A stretch of DNA of 64,000 bases, taken from the NCBI GenBank assembly GCA_905221605.1, contig CAJNDS010002258.1:12501-76500 (forward strand), written 5' to 3'. Shown here piece by piece: positions 51,512 through 64,000 of the stretch. The notes under the pieces are model-generated. The model made no database searches and had not been told where the DNA came from. It was given only the letters and a program-made list of their open reading frames with translations. Within the stretch, counting starts at the first letter, position 1. Every line of letters begins with the position of its first letter. This stretch comes from Symbiodinium natans (taxonomy: Eukaryota > Sar > Dinophyceae > Suessiales > Symbiodiniaceae). The translations under genes and the position numbers were made by a program.

Positions 51512-52212
51512 CTTCGGCGGCTTGTGTGACTGTTTGGCTGAGCGGATTTAAGGTTTAGGTTTTTGTAAGGTTTGGGTTTTAGGGTTTTAGGGTTTAGGGT
51601 TCTCTCTGAAAGCCTGTGCTGACCCTGGCGGTAGCTCAGAATCCTGACCAGAGAACAGATGTCGAAAGATCAGATGGCACCACCCATAAAGAGCTTGGGG
51701 TTGTTCTAGGGCAACCCTGCGAGAAAAAAAACATAGTGAAGCAAACCGAGAATTGTTGGGCACTGCCTGTATGCTACAACCTGCTACTACACAAGCAATA
51801 ACCCCTACATTGGCCATGCAAACGGTCTTGTAATGATACGATCCGATATGATTAGGGAAGACATCTCCACCACCCTACACCTTTGTGGCCCTAAACCAGG
51901 GGGCATGCGGTTATCCCCTCTGGCATTTCATGCATGCATGTGACTATGCTCCCGGCTTGCCACGAGCTCATACGGCCAAAATGACTGGGCTGATGGGTTC
52001 ATGGACTTAAGCCGGACCAACAAATAAATGCACTTGGGGATGAGCCCAAAAGCAGAAACTCTAAGGGAAGTCACATGGTCCCCTCTAATGCGGTGCCTCA
52101 CCTTCTTTCAAGGGTTCTGCAGAATGGCTCTATAGGCTTTATAGAGTACATGAGGGGTATATGAGGGTTTTGCCAGTGAAGGGCCCATGAAACTGCCCCT
52201 GAGATCGGTAAC

Positions 52213-52254
52213 TCCCCGTTCCTTGAGCTGCTCGCGCCGATCGAAGAGCTGGGT
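52213..52254 (-). CDS. Internal exon, charged helix
   Basis: 42 bp after CCTACAG with a GT donor (GGA|GTTACC), phase 0 to 0. It reads TQLFDRREQLKERG. Confidence 0.65.
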
Positions 52255-52897
52255 CTGTAGGGTAAAGAACCTCCCAGGCAGGGAACTCGGGGCGTCCCGG
52301 TGCCCCTTAATTCAGCCTGAGATGCGAGCCCTGTGAATAGCAACGCAACCCATGACTTGCGAGGTCAGGATAACATCACCAGTTGAAACTCGCCGTCCCA
52401 CATCCAGGTCTCTTTTGGTGCTAGCATGACAACAGCCCGTGAACGTTTACCTCTGGATCTAAGTATAATCAGCATATAGGGTCTCACCATCGAGTACCGT
52501 TCAGCCTTTCTCAGTAGGAAGCCGAAGTTCACCACGACTCTGAGACTGGACGTCTCGTTCATCAAGGTCGGGCTGCTACTGGAAACTCACAGGAGTCTCG
52601 ATGCTCGGAGCCCTGAAGCATACTGCTCACGCCTCCCGTTCGTGGCGCTGGATTTGGGTGTACAAGGGAGACATATCATGAGTGAGCGGGAAGTGGGTCG
52701 GCCCACAAGTACAGAATCTAGGGCTGAGGGTCGAGGGGTCTGCAGGGGTTGAGGTTTAAGGGCATAGGTAGCACCAACCAACGGATTGAGGGTTTCAGGT
52801 GTACATTAGGCAGAAGCAAGCCTCACCCCTTATTGCTCCCGAGCCCTATCTCTAGGAGTCCACCGCCGAGTAGTTTGAGGCTTCAGGCTTGTTCGGC

Positions 52898-52979
52898 CCG
52901 TCCTCTCGCTCAGCTCGTTGACAAGGCCGCGGAGGGTGCGGTCCGTCATGGAGGTGACCCAGGCCACGACCTGAGGCAG
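52898..52979 (-). CDS. Internal exon, unrecognised
   Basis: 82 bp after GGGAG with the donor ACGG|GCCGAA. It reads LPQVVAWVTSMTDRTLRGLV then NELSERT. Composition and codon third positions are strongly coding-like. An alternative acceptor lies 9 bp downstream. Confidence 0.7.
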
Positions 52980-53628
52980 CTCCCAGGGTGGTATCAGGTG
53001 GTCGATGGGAAGCAGGCTGATGGTTCTATGTTTTTTTCAAGATGGCGCGCCCCTGGAAAGGCAAGATGACCGCTTGAATCCTGTCCTTAAAATGACGGGG
53101 AAACATCCTCAAGATAAAAGTGATCTTTGCTTTGCTGCCGGATTGTGTGGACTTGACAGAACAACCGGAGAGCACCAAACCCTCAGGCCACCTAAATGAA
53201 CCCTGAAGCCCCAAACACAAAACCCTGTTAAACCCTAAACCCGAATTTCAGGGCTGAAGGGTTTCGGGGGATGCGAGCAAGCTAGGGCGTAGAGTTGTAG
53301 GTGTTTTGTTTATGGAAAGGCTGTTCGCTTAGCTTTTGAGGGCATTTGGGCTGGCCAAGCCTTGGGGTTTGGGCGCCGGGCGCCGGAATGAAGCCCACTT
53401 TGCATGGTTCGGTGTCCCCCCAACCATCAACCACCCCTAAACCCCAAACCCTTATGGGAACCCTACACCTTAAAACCCCAGAGAGTCCCTAAACCCAAAC
53501 CCCAGAAACCACGAAGCCATAAAATCCCTTCTAAACCTTGCTAAACCCTGAACAAAACCCAAAGCCTGATACCTCCCTAAAGCCGTAAAGCCCTCACCCC
53601 CGAGGGAGCCCAGGGGTTGCGACGCTGC

Positions 53629-53655
53629 ACGATCAACTACCAGGTACACCAGCTG
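53629..53655 (-). CDS. Candidate micro-exon
   Basis: 27 bp after TTAGGGCAG. It reads QLVYLVVDR with a GC donor (CGT|GCAGCG); donors a few bases on are possible. A further weak candidate is at 53895-53921 (PGSARMAAT). Confidence 0.45.
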
Positions 53656-54469
53656 CTGCCCTAAACTTCATCCCAGCTTCCCCCCAAACTAATCTCCAAA
53701 CGATGGGGAGCCCCCACACGGGCCTTGTCCATTTCCTTCCCCATCAAGGACTTCACAATGGCCTGCGAGCTTCATTCGAAGCGTTAAGGCTTCGCACATC
53801 ATAAGTAGGGTGGTCTTACACTACAGCCCCAGGCAAGCTCCCGCAACCTAAACCACCCCAAACCTTGGGCCCCTTCGCGCCTCCCCAAACGCACGGTGGC
53901 TGCCATCCTCGCGGAGCCGGGCTTGTGGCAGAGCTGAAAACCTGAATCTCGAGCCCTGAAGCCCTTGAAGCTCTGAACCCTACAACGGCCCAGCCTGGTT
54001 CAAACCCGAAGCTAGGGACCCTCGAGACCTACATCCCAAAATCCCCAAAATTTTAGACCCTGAAGCCCCCAATTGCCGACCTAAACTCTCAAGTGTCCTC
54101 GTTGGTCACAATGGTGCGGGCACCAGGCTCCTTTTGCAAGGTATAAGGTGGCTTGAAGCGCTTGACAGCCGGAAGATTCCCGGGTTTGGGGGTTTTATAG
54201 GATTTGCAGGAGCAGGAGTTTTGGGAATTGTGGAGGAGCGAAGCTTTCGTTGAGGAGTGTTGCTGCCTGCCAAGCCCTTTGTCCCTCCCCGACCCCTCTC
54301 CCCCCCACCCCATGACGGAACAAGAACCTTCTGCTCAGAGCTGGGGGCTGTAGAAAACAAAACAGGGATCGTAAGCCTTAAAAAACCATCTTTCCATCTC
54401 CGAATCCTCCCGAAACCCGCGCCTGCTCCCGCACGATGACAGGATTCCCCTGCTCATCTACCTCATGTC

Positions 54470-54570
54470 GGGTTTCCCTTATTGGGGCTCCCTGCTATCT
54501 AGGGGATCCGACTCTTTGGGGGCCAATTTCGAGGTTCCCCTATTTTCGTAGACCCCCATGTGGCTGTACA
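54470..54570. mobile_element. MITE-like palindrome, family 3 copy D
   Basis: GGTTTCCCTTATTGGGGCTCC at the left and GGTTCCCCTATTTTCGTAGACCCCCATG at the right. It lies just downstream, in the transcribed sense, of the 54.62-54.72 kb exon. Confidence 0.6.
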
Positions 54571-54617
54571 TCTTCGAGCTCTGGGTTTGAGGGGGGTTCA
54601 GTTTTCTGCAGCGCAGC

Positions 54618-54722
54618 CTCCACGACCTTGGCGCGCATCACGCCCTCCTGGTCGCGCTCCGGCGAGGAGGCCTCCGAGTTGGAGATCTTCGGGGCTTCGG
54701 GAGTGGGCAGTCCAATGAACAG
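54618..54722 (-). CDS. Internal exon, Ser/Pro/Glu-rich
   Basis: 105 bp after TTTAGGAG with the donor GAG|GCTGCG, phase 0 to 0. It reads LFIGLPTPEAPKISNSEASS, then PERDQEGVMRAKVVE. Its phase fits the 55.34-55.40 kb exon, whose end is also acidic and Ser/Pro-rich. Confidence 0.7.
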
Positions 54723-55034
54723 CTCCTAAACCTCCTAAACCTCGCCCCGGTGCCCTAAACCCTAAACCCTACACCCTAAACCCTAAACCCTGAAACCCCA
54801 AAACCCGGTTTAACCGGGGACAGTTCTAGTATCAAGTCGGGCTCATGCCTTTGGGGGTCTAGGCCGTCGGCGCTTCCGTAAGGGTGGCAAGGGGGAGGTT
54901 CAGAGGGGACCCGCACGCGGGTTGAGACCTTGAGATTCTTAGATTCCTACATCCTGTAACCCTTTTTAACCCTATGAACGCCTCGAGCCCTCCATCCCAT
55001 GCAAGTAGCAACTCGAACCAGACCTGTGCGGGGT

Positions 55035-55136
55035 TTTCCGACATTAGGGGTACCTTATTGGGGTCGTTATTCATAAGGGAGTCCTACTATTTGGGGGGTC
55101 TATTTTAGGGTTCCCTATCGTCGTAAACCCCCAAAC
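55035..55136. mobile_element. MITE-like palindrome, family 3 copy E
   Basis: ATTAGGGGTACCTTATTGGGGTCG at the left, centre CTACTATTTGGGGGGTCTATT, right GGTTCCCTATCGTCGTAAACCCCC. Confidence 0.6.
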
Positions 55137-55341
55137 AAAACCTAAACAGGCTTGGCGGTTTGGGGCTGGAGCTACAATTTGCTTAAGAATAACCCGCCAA
55201 AAATAAAAAAATGGTAATCACTATGTTACCCTTATAAGTAAGAATATTTTTTTGGGGGGGGACCTTCAGCAATTGGCAGGGAGGTTTCTGAGGTTGGGTT
55301 TTGGGGTTTGGGGTCGTGGCGTGGTGGGCATCGCGACGGGC

Positions 55342-55400
55342 CTCCACGTCCGAGATGGGGCTCGACGACTGCGGGGCGTCAGCGCGCTCCTCGGCAGGGC
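55342..55400 (-). CDS. Internal exon, Ser/Pro/Glu-rich
   Basis: 59 bp after CCGGCAG with the donor GAG|GCCCGT. It reads PAEERADAPQSSSPISDVE. It continues open to RRDAHH, so the end may be later. Confidence 0.65.
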
Positions 55401-56123
55401 CTGCCGGGGTTCAGGGATCGGGGTTTAGGGGTTTAGGGGTTTAGGGGTTTAGGGGTTTACGGGTTTAGGGGTCCATGGGGTTTTCGGCTTCGGGTTTTGG
55501 GCTTCTGGGTTGTACAGGGTTACTGGGCACAGGGCTCTGGGCTTTGCAGGCTTAAAGAGTTTTTAGGCTTCTGGGGTTCTACGGCTTGGGGTCCAGACGG
55601 GTTCAAAGTGCTTCCTCGGGTGGGGTAGTACCCTGAACCCTGCAGTTAATATGGTCAGGTAGAACGTATAAAACGCTTTCTTGGCTACCCTGAATCAATG
55701 GGACGATAACCATCCCTTTTCGACTTTGGCATTCATAGAGACTCGCGGTTGTTTACAGCTTAGGGCTTCAGCCCCCAATATTCGGGCTTTGGTGCCCGAC
55801 CTGTTCAGGCTGGACATGCCTCAAGAACCCAGGATACCTGTGCATGTTTCCACCTCCTGGGCCCCTCAGCACTGGAGCCCTGAAGCCCTAATTAAGGCAC
55901 AAACCCAAACCCAAAGCCCTCACGCAAACCCTAACCCTACACCCCAACCTCGAACCTGCAGAGAACGAACAAAGATTGAAACCCTAAAGCCCGATAAGCC
56001 CTCAAAGCCTTGGCCTCTCTCTCTCACAAAAAAAAACCACGTAACCGCCCCTCCCCTCATGCAGACCACTTCGAGGATCTTGAAAAGAGGGGTTGACCCT
56101 GAAACCCCCTAAGCCACAGCAGC
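55401..56123. other. Spacer
   Basis: TTTAGGGG-like units at 55.42-55.47 kb, then degenerate sequence. A 143-codon plus-strand frame (55681-56112) has the composition of translated intron and is not called. Confidence 0.45.
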
Positions 56124-56190
56124 CTGGAGCCGGCTGTGGCGCAGGCTGTGGCGCAGGCTTATGCTCGCGGAGCCAGTGTGCCCTCACATC
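56124..56190 (-). CDS. Internal exon, Pro/Ala-rich tail
   Basis: 67 bp after GTGCAG with the donor CCAG|GCTGCT. It reads DVRAHWLREHKPAPQPAPQP then AP. The PAPQ unit is repeated. Confidence 0.6.
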
Positions 56191-56680
56191 CTGCACATCG
56201 GACCCATCTCAACCCACCGGAGCTGTGAGTGGTTTGTGTGGTTTTTCGGGATGCTTCGGGTCTTTTTTGAGATTGAGTTGGGGGCTTGGGCTGCTCCAGC
56301 TCCAGCCACCCAGGCCATTCTCTCACCCGGGGCTTGGGCTTCTTTCTCCCCACCCCTCTAAGAGACTTCTGAGGGCCCTTGAGCCCTAATCTCCTAAATC
56401 CTAAGCCCCAAGCCCAAGCCCCAAAGCCTAAACACCCTGGACCAAGGTCCTCATGAGTGTAGAAAGCTTGGCTGCAGGTTGGGCACCTGCACGCCAAAGG
56501 CAAGCATGGAAGGGCTCTTGGACTTTAGGGGTTTGGCAGCTTCAGGTGGTGAACCGCACAAAGATGACAGGTTCAGGGCTTCAGGCCACGTGGACCATGG
56601 GCTTTGCCTGGGCTGATATGTTTGTCAGCTAAACCTGCCGAAAACCCGCACAGAAAACCATACAAAAGCCGAAGGCCAGC

Positions 56681-56732
56681 CAAGGTGCAAGTGCTTCACC
56701 ACCGTCTTGGCCTCCATCTGCACCGTCTCCTC
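56681..56732 (-). CDS. Internal exon
   Basis: 52 bp after AACGCAG with the donor CTTG|GCTGGC. It reads EETVQMEAKTVVKHLHL. Confidence 0.6.
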
Positions 56733-57347
56733 CTGCGTTTATTCGTGTGTTTGCAGGTTCAGCGCGATTCGGGATCAGCAGCAGGCTGTTCCTCCTGATT
56801 GCCGCCCCTATTCAACTGCACAAGCTTCCCACACAGACCCACAACCCCCAACCAACCCAAGTACTGCCACATCCGAGTCCCCACACTTCCGAAGCCGCAA
56901 AAACCTCAAAGTCCCTCAGCGCTATCACTCTAACACTCGGCCTCTCCAAGAAGCAGCGTTGTGGCAGAGCTCGATCTGGAGAGCGCCGGCTGCGTTCCTC
57001 TTTTGGGCGATGGCTGAAGCCCTCTTCTGAGGCCGCTGAGGCCGTTGCTGTCTTTGTGGGTTTCTGCTTCCCCTGAATTCAGTGGTCTTCTTGCTGTGAA
57101 CTCCGACGGGACGCTGGACCCAAACCGGGGGCAACCCCGAAACGTCTCAACACCCTCACATCGCCAGAACCCTCCGGATCCTACCCAAATGGTAACAACC
57201 CGAATCCGCTGTACTACGCGCAACTGAGAAGACCTTAGAAGCTTTCTTTGTCTCTTGAGCTGAGGGGCATCCTCGAAATCCCCAGAAAGTCAACCCCCCA
57301 AGCCCTAAAACGCAATGACAGAGGGCACCACAAGCACTCGGCAGCTC

Positions 57348-57380
57348 CTGAGGAGGCGAGGGAGGCGTCGATGGCGTCGC
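57348..57380 (-). CDS. Candidate cassette-like micro-exon
   Basis: 33 bp after GACCAAAG, phase 1 to 1. It reads DAIDASLASS between split Gly codons, like the neighbouring cassettes. The donor would be GA (TCAG|GAGCTG). The plus strand is also open (APEEAREASMASPLVAAL), so the strand is not certain. Confidence 0.4.
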
Positions 57381-57898
57381 CTTTGGTCGCAGCTTTGTGC
57401 CGGGAGGGTTTTGCCTTGGAGCCTTCTCAACTACTAGTATTGGAGACTCAGCCCTGAGCTAGAATGAAAAACGCCCAAACCTGAACCCCAGATGCCAAGT
57501 TTTTCGAGTGTCCCTGGGATGAAGAGTTTCGGAGGATCGACCCTCAAGCCCCTGAGATCCTCCCAACCCCCGGCGGCGGCACCTGGGACCCTGAACTGCC
57601 TTGAAGACTCAAAACGTATACAGCCCAATAACCCTAAACGCCCAAAGCAGTAAACCATAAAACAACTCTGCGAAGCCCCAAATCCCAAAACAAAGCCCTA
57701 CAATAAGACTTCAGAGCCCAACCCACTACCCGAAAAAACAAAACAAAAACATCCAAAGGACTCAACCCAACCCCCCCCCCCACCCCTGCAAAAAAAAAAC
57801 ATAGCAAACCCCCAACCCCCATCCAACAACAAAAACACCAAACTTGCGGACCCCCAAAGCCCGCAAAGACCGAACCCGACCCCCAGAAAGAGCCGCGC

Positions 57899-61466
<3,568 letters not shown>

Positions 61467-62375
61467 CTGAGAAGCAAGGAGGCTCGCAATGGCCGAGCCT
61501 TCAGCGTATTTCAAAATGGCTAAGGGCGTGGGGTTTTCAGGGTTTGGGGTTGAGGTTAAGCGCTGGGGATTCGGATCTACAGGGCTTACATGTTGGGCTT
61601 CGGCTTGGGCTTGGGCGGTCTGAACCCCTCCTCTACCCAAGTGCTCAATGCGGCACTGGACCTATTAGAGTTTGCTAGGATCTGAGGGCCTGAAATCTAA
61701 GGGGGGCTGATGTCAGAAGCAGAGGTTCATGTCGACCGACATTTGGCGTAGGATCACACCGAGGCCCCGGCCACCCAAGTTGTAGGCATACGGCGTCATG
61801 CTGTCAGAAACCCGCAGTGGCTACGAAACCCCGAATAAGCTTTTAATCTGTCGCGGGCCGGCAACTGTGAAAGTCCTCCCTACCGAAACCCTACAAGCCT
61901 CAAACGCTAACCACCAGTAAAGGCCAGCGTCTAAGATGACAACTTCGAGCCTGTCTTGAGCCAGGACGGAAGAAGTGCAGTTGAAGGCGAGGAGTCCCTG
62001 ATATAAAAAGCAATCGGGGTTCGTTCTGGAAGCTACCAAACCTGTGATGAGGGCTCAAGGTTTGGATCCATTGGCGATTGGCAGTTGTGGGCTCGCAGAT
62101 TGGGGTGTGAGGGAGAACATGTAATAGCTGAGACTTTGGGCTGTGGTCTTCAGAGTTTAGGAGTTTGGGGTTTAGGGCTTTTCGTGTTTCGGGTTTAGTT
62201 CCGAACGCTGCTAGGCTTTGCACGCGGAGCGGATTGGCGCTTGCCAAGCTGAGAAGACTTCTCCTAGGCCGTTAAGGTTTCGGTGAAAGGCCCAAAATAG
62301 CCCCGCATGCACTTCAGTGGCACATGCGCGCTATAAGCAAGCACTAGCAGGTTGCAAAGTTGTTCAAGGCAAGGC

Positions 62376-62417
62376 CTTCGAAGAATTGCGCCGCTTCAAC
62401 ACGGACCCCCGCCCCCC
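62376..62417 (-). CDS. Exon, phase 1-1
   Basis: 42 bp after TTTTTTTGCAG with the GC donor GAAG|GCCTTG. It reads GAGVRVEAAQFFE. If the donor is ignored the frame runs to LALNNFATC and TAG at 62344, so a terminal exon is the alternative. The intervals on either side (61.5-62.3 and 62.42-62.68 kb) show no further exon. Confidence 0.6.
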
Positions 62418-62687
62418 CTGCAAAAAAAGGGACCCCCCCCCCCCCAGTTAGAACAGAGGGGACAAACCTGGGTCCCTGGGTCCCAACGAGGCGTTGAGGG
62501 CTGGGCCAGGGCTCGAATCACGAAGGGCTCGGCGACCCCCTCGGGAAGGTTGGAGGCTTCGGGTCTGGGTTGAGGGGGGTAGGATGGGGGGAGGGGGATG
62601 TTCGGACCTTAAGGGTTTCGAGCGGGTGTTGGGTTGACAAGGATTTAGGGGTTGGTGCGCTCTCTCTCATACGGCTACAGCGCTTAC

Positions 62688-62814
62688 CTCGGTCTGGGAG
62701 GCTTCGTCTGGCACGGGGGCTTGCAGTCCCCAAACCCATCTTCCCATCAACCGGGGCACACCCAGCTTCCCGCGCCTCGAGCACTGAAGCAACGGCGGTC
62801 AGGAGAACGGCACC
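62688..62814 (-). CDS. Internal exon
   Basis: 127 bp after GCTATCAG with a canonical GT donor (G|GTAAGC). It reads GAVLLTAVASVLEAREAGCA, then PVDGKMGLGTASPRARRSLP. The frame and donor are clear. The last base joins the 62.4-kb exon in phase. Confidence 0.7.
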
Positions 62815-63020
62815 CTGATAGCTCCAGGAGGCCTCGGGGGCACAGGGGCAGCCCCGTAATTACGAAGGGTTCGGGGAAAACGGTTGAGCTTAGGAAGGTT
62901 CTTGGAGTTTAGGCATCCGGGCTGCGGTCTTCGACACATTCGCAGGCGCTAGACCACTACTGGAGAGACCGCTGCTATCGTGTCCACCCGAGGCCCCAAA
63001 AAGAGCTGAAGCATTTGTAT

Positions 63021-63052
63021 ATACATATAGATATATATATATATATATATAC
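63021..63052. repeat. AT microsatellite
   Basis: (TA)n of about 30 bp. Confidence 0.9.
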
Positions 63053-63379
63053 TTATTTATTTAGATTTATCAAGAATTTATCGTTTTAATTGGGTTGTAC
63101 AGGGCCTGCTTTTAGTGTGCTTGCGGCAACACGTGTCTCCTAAGTCCGATACCCACACCCTAATATCTTAATCTAAACTTTAGCCAGGCCAGCTGTTCCC
63201 AGAGAGGCCTCCGCAGCCCCAGGCGCGCCCTGTCCAAACCTTCAACTTCCTTGGGAACTAAACCATGAACTAGTATAGAAGCGACAAAAACTCTGAAGAA
63301 CAGAAGCCTCCAACGCATGAGCCCGAAGATCGCAAGCCCTTACAGCCCCTCCCCCCTTTCCCGGAGGCGCGCGCGCAAC

Positions 63380-63443
63380 CGGGGCTCCGGGCAGAGGCCG
63401 GCGCCGAGCGCAGCCAGTAGAACGCCAGCGGACCCGCGGCCAC
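63380..63443 (-). CDS. Internal exon
   Basis: 64 bp after GCTCTCAG with a GT donor (G|GTTGCG). It reads VAAGPLAFYWLRSAPASARS then P. A weaker candidate follows at about 63.19-63.23 kb (LGLRRPLWEQLAWL). Nothing is supported between 63444 and 64000. Confidence 0.55.
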
Positions 63444-64000
63444 CTGAGAGCCCGCACCCGTGTAAGGGTGATTGGGGGCATCGTTGGGTTGGGGGCATTG
63501 TCTGGTTGTTGGGAAGTAGCCCATAAGACATAAGACGGCTGCGACTGCATGGCTCGGGGAAGCTCTTGAAGGTTCACGGGTACCCATGCGCAAGGCTCCT
63601 GTTAGGGCAGCTGTACTCCTATGTTCCAGAGGCTCAAAAGGCCTTCGGAGGTCCGGGGCCTTCAAAAGGCATTCGGAGGTGCTGGCTGAGGGTCCAGTCA
63701 CGGCCTGGTAACAGCATCAGGCAGGTTTCAGATCGGGACTTGGGGCCCAAATGATGTAGCCTCTGCTCGGTGAAGTGAGCTGATATGTGAGCTGTGCTGC
63801 CAGGGCCCTTGAAACCCTTCAGCCCACGGAATCCTCCCTCCCGGAATCTTCGAAAGGTTTCTTTTGGCTCTCAGCTCACGCGGTCGAGACTCCCTCGTGG
63901 GACTTACATGGTTTCCCGCATGCGCGCATACCTCTCAAAAAAACCGCGAAGCCGAACACCCCAGCACAATAATGGCCTCTTGCACCCCAAGCCCCCAGAA

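Noticed and set aside
55681-56112. 143-codon plus-strand frame, and similar 100-190-codon frames elsewhere (20159-20707, 37441-38004, 12321-13241)
   Set aside because: Their composition is that of translated GC-rich intron, they cross supported minus-strand exons or repeat arrays, and they lack motifs.

Overview
The window looks like nuclear DNA of a dinoflagellate, most probably of the Symbiodiniaceae/Suessiales type. The reasons are interstitial TTTAGGG-type repeats throughout, very short exons, introns that mostly begin GC (some GT, perhaps GA) and end AG, and one intronless gene with a ubiquitin-like domain plus RCC1-like repeats of a style common in Symbiodinium. The species cannot be fixed from the sequence.

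Almost no long open frame here is a real gene. Nearly all supportable coding sequence is on the minus strand, in exons of about 25-215 bp separated by introns built from TTTAGGG/CCCTAAA derivatives, palindromic repeats, poly-G and microsatellites. I found exons by reading GC-rich islands for frame, AG acceptor, GC/GT donor, phase and family motifs. Three genes are recognisable only after joining exons: RFT1 (about 40.4-33.6 kb, a 12-transmembrane ER glycolipid flippase family), a MYND zinc-finger/TPR protein (about 27.9-13.9 kb) whose eight zinc ligands lie on three exons, and a J-domain (DnaJ) protein whose J domain is cut by a GC-AG intron at 50.8-50.4 kb.

Layout from high to low coordinates, which is the direction of transcription: 63.4-55.3 kb, a gene with duplicated phase 1-1 exon cassettes; 54.7-41.4 kb, charged/coiled-coil and J-domain exons interrupted by a 4-kb G/T-rich satellite (44.4-48.3 kb); 40.4-33.6 kb, RFT1; 32.5-31.0 kb, the intronless Ubl-RCC1 gene; 30.7-28.2 kb, isolated weak exons; 27.9-13.9 kb, MYND-TPR; 13.4-2.1 kb, further exons whose gene limits are unclear; 6.1-0.6 kb, decayed retroelement-like coding pieces including a gag-like pseudogene with an in-frame stop and a frameshift. 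Three families of about 100-130 bp palindromic MITE-like elements lie in introns, often within 10-100 bp of an exon.

The genes do not form an obvious pathway. They look like a unidirectional dinoflagellate gene array. Exon ends are chosen by eye, so a shift of a few bases is possible where I say so, and first and last exons of most genes are unknown. I saw no tRNA, rRNA or CRISPR array.
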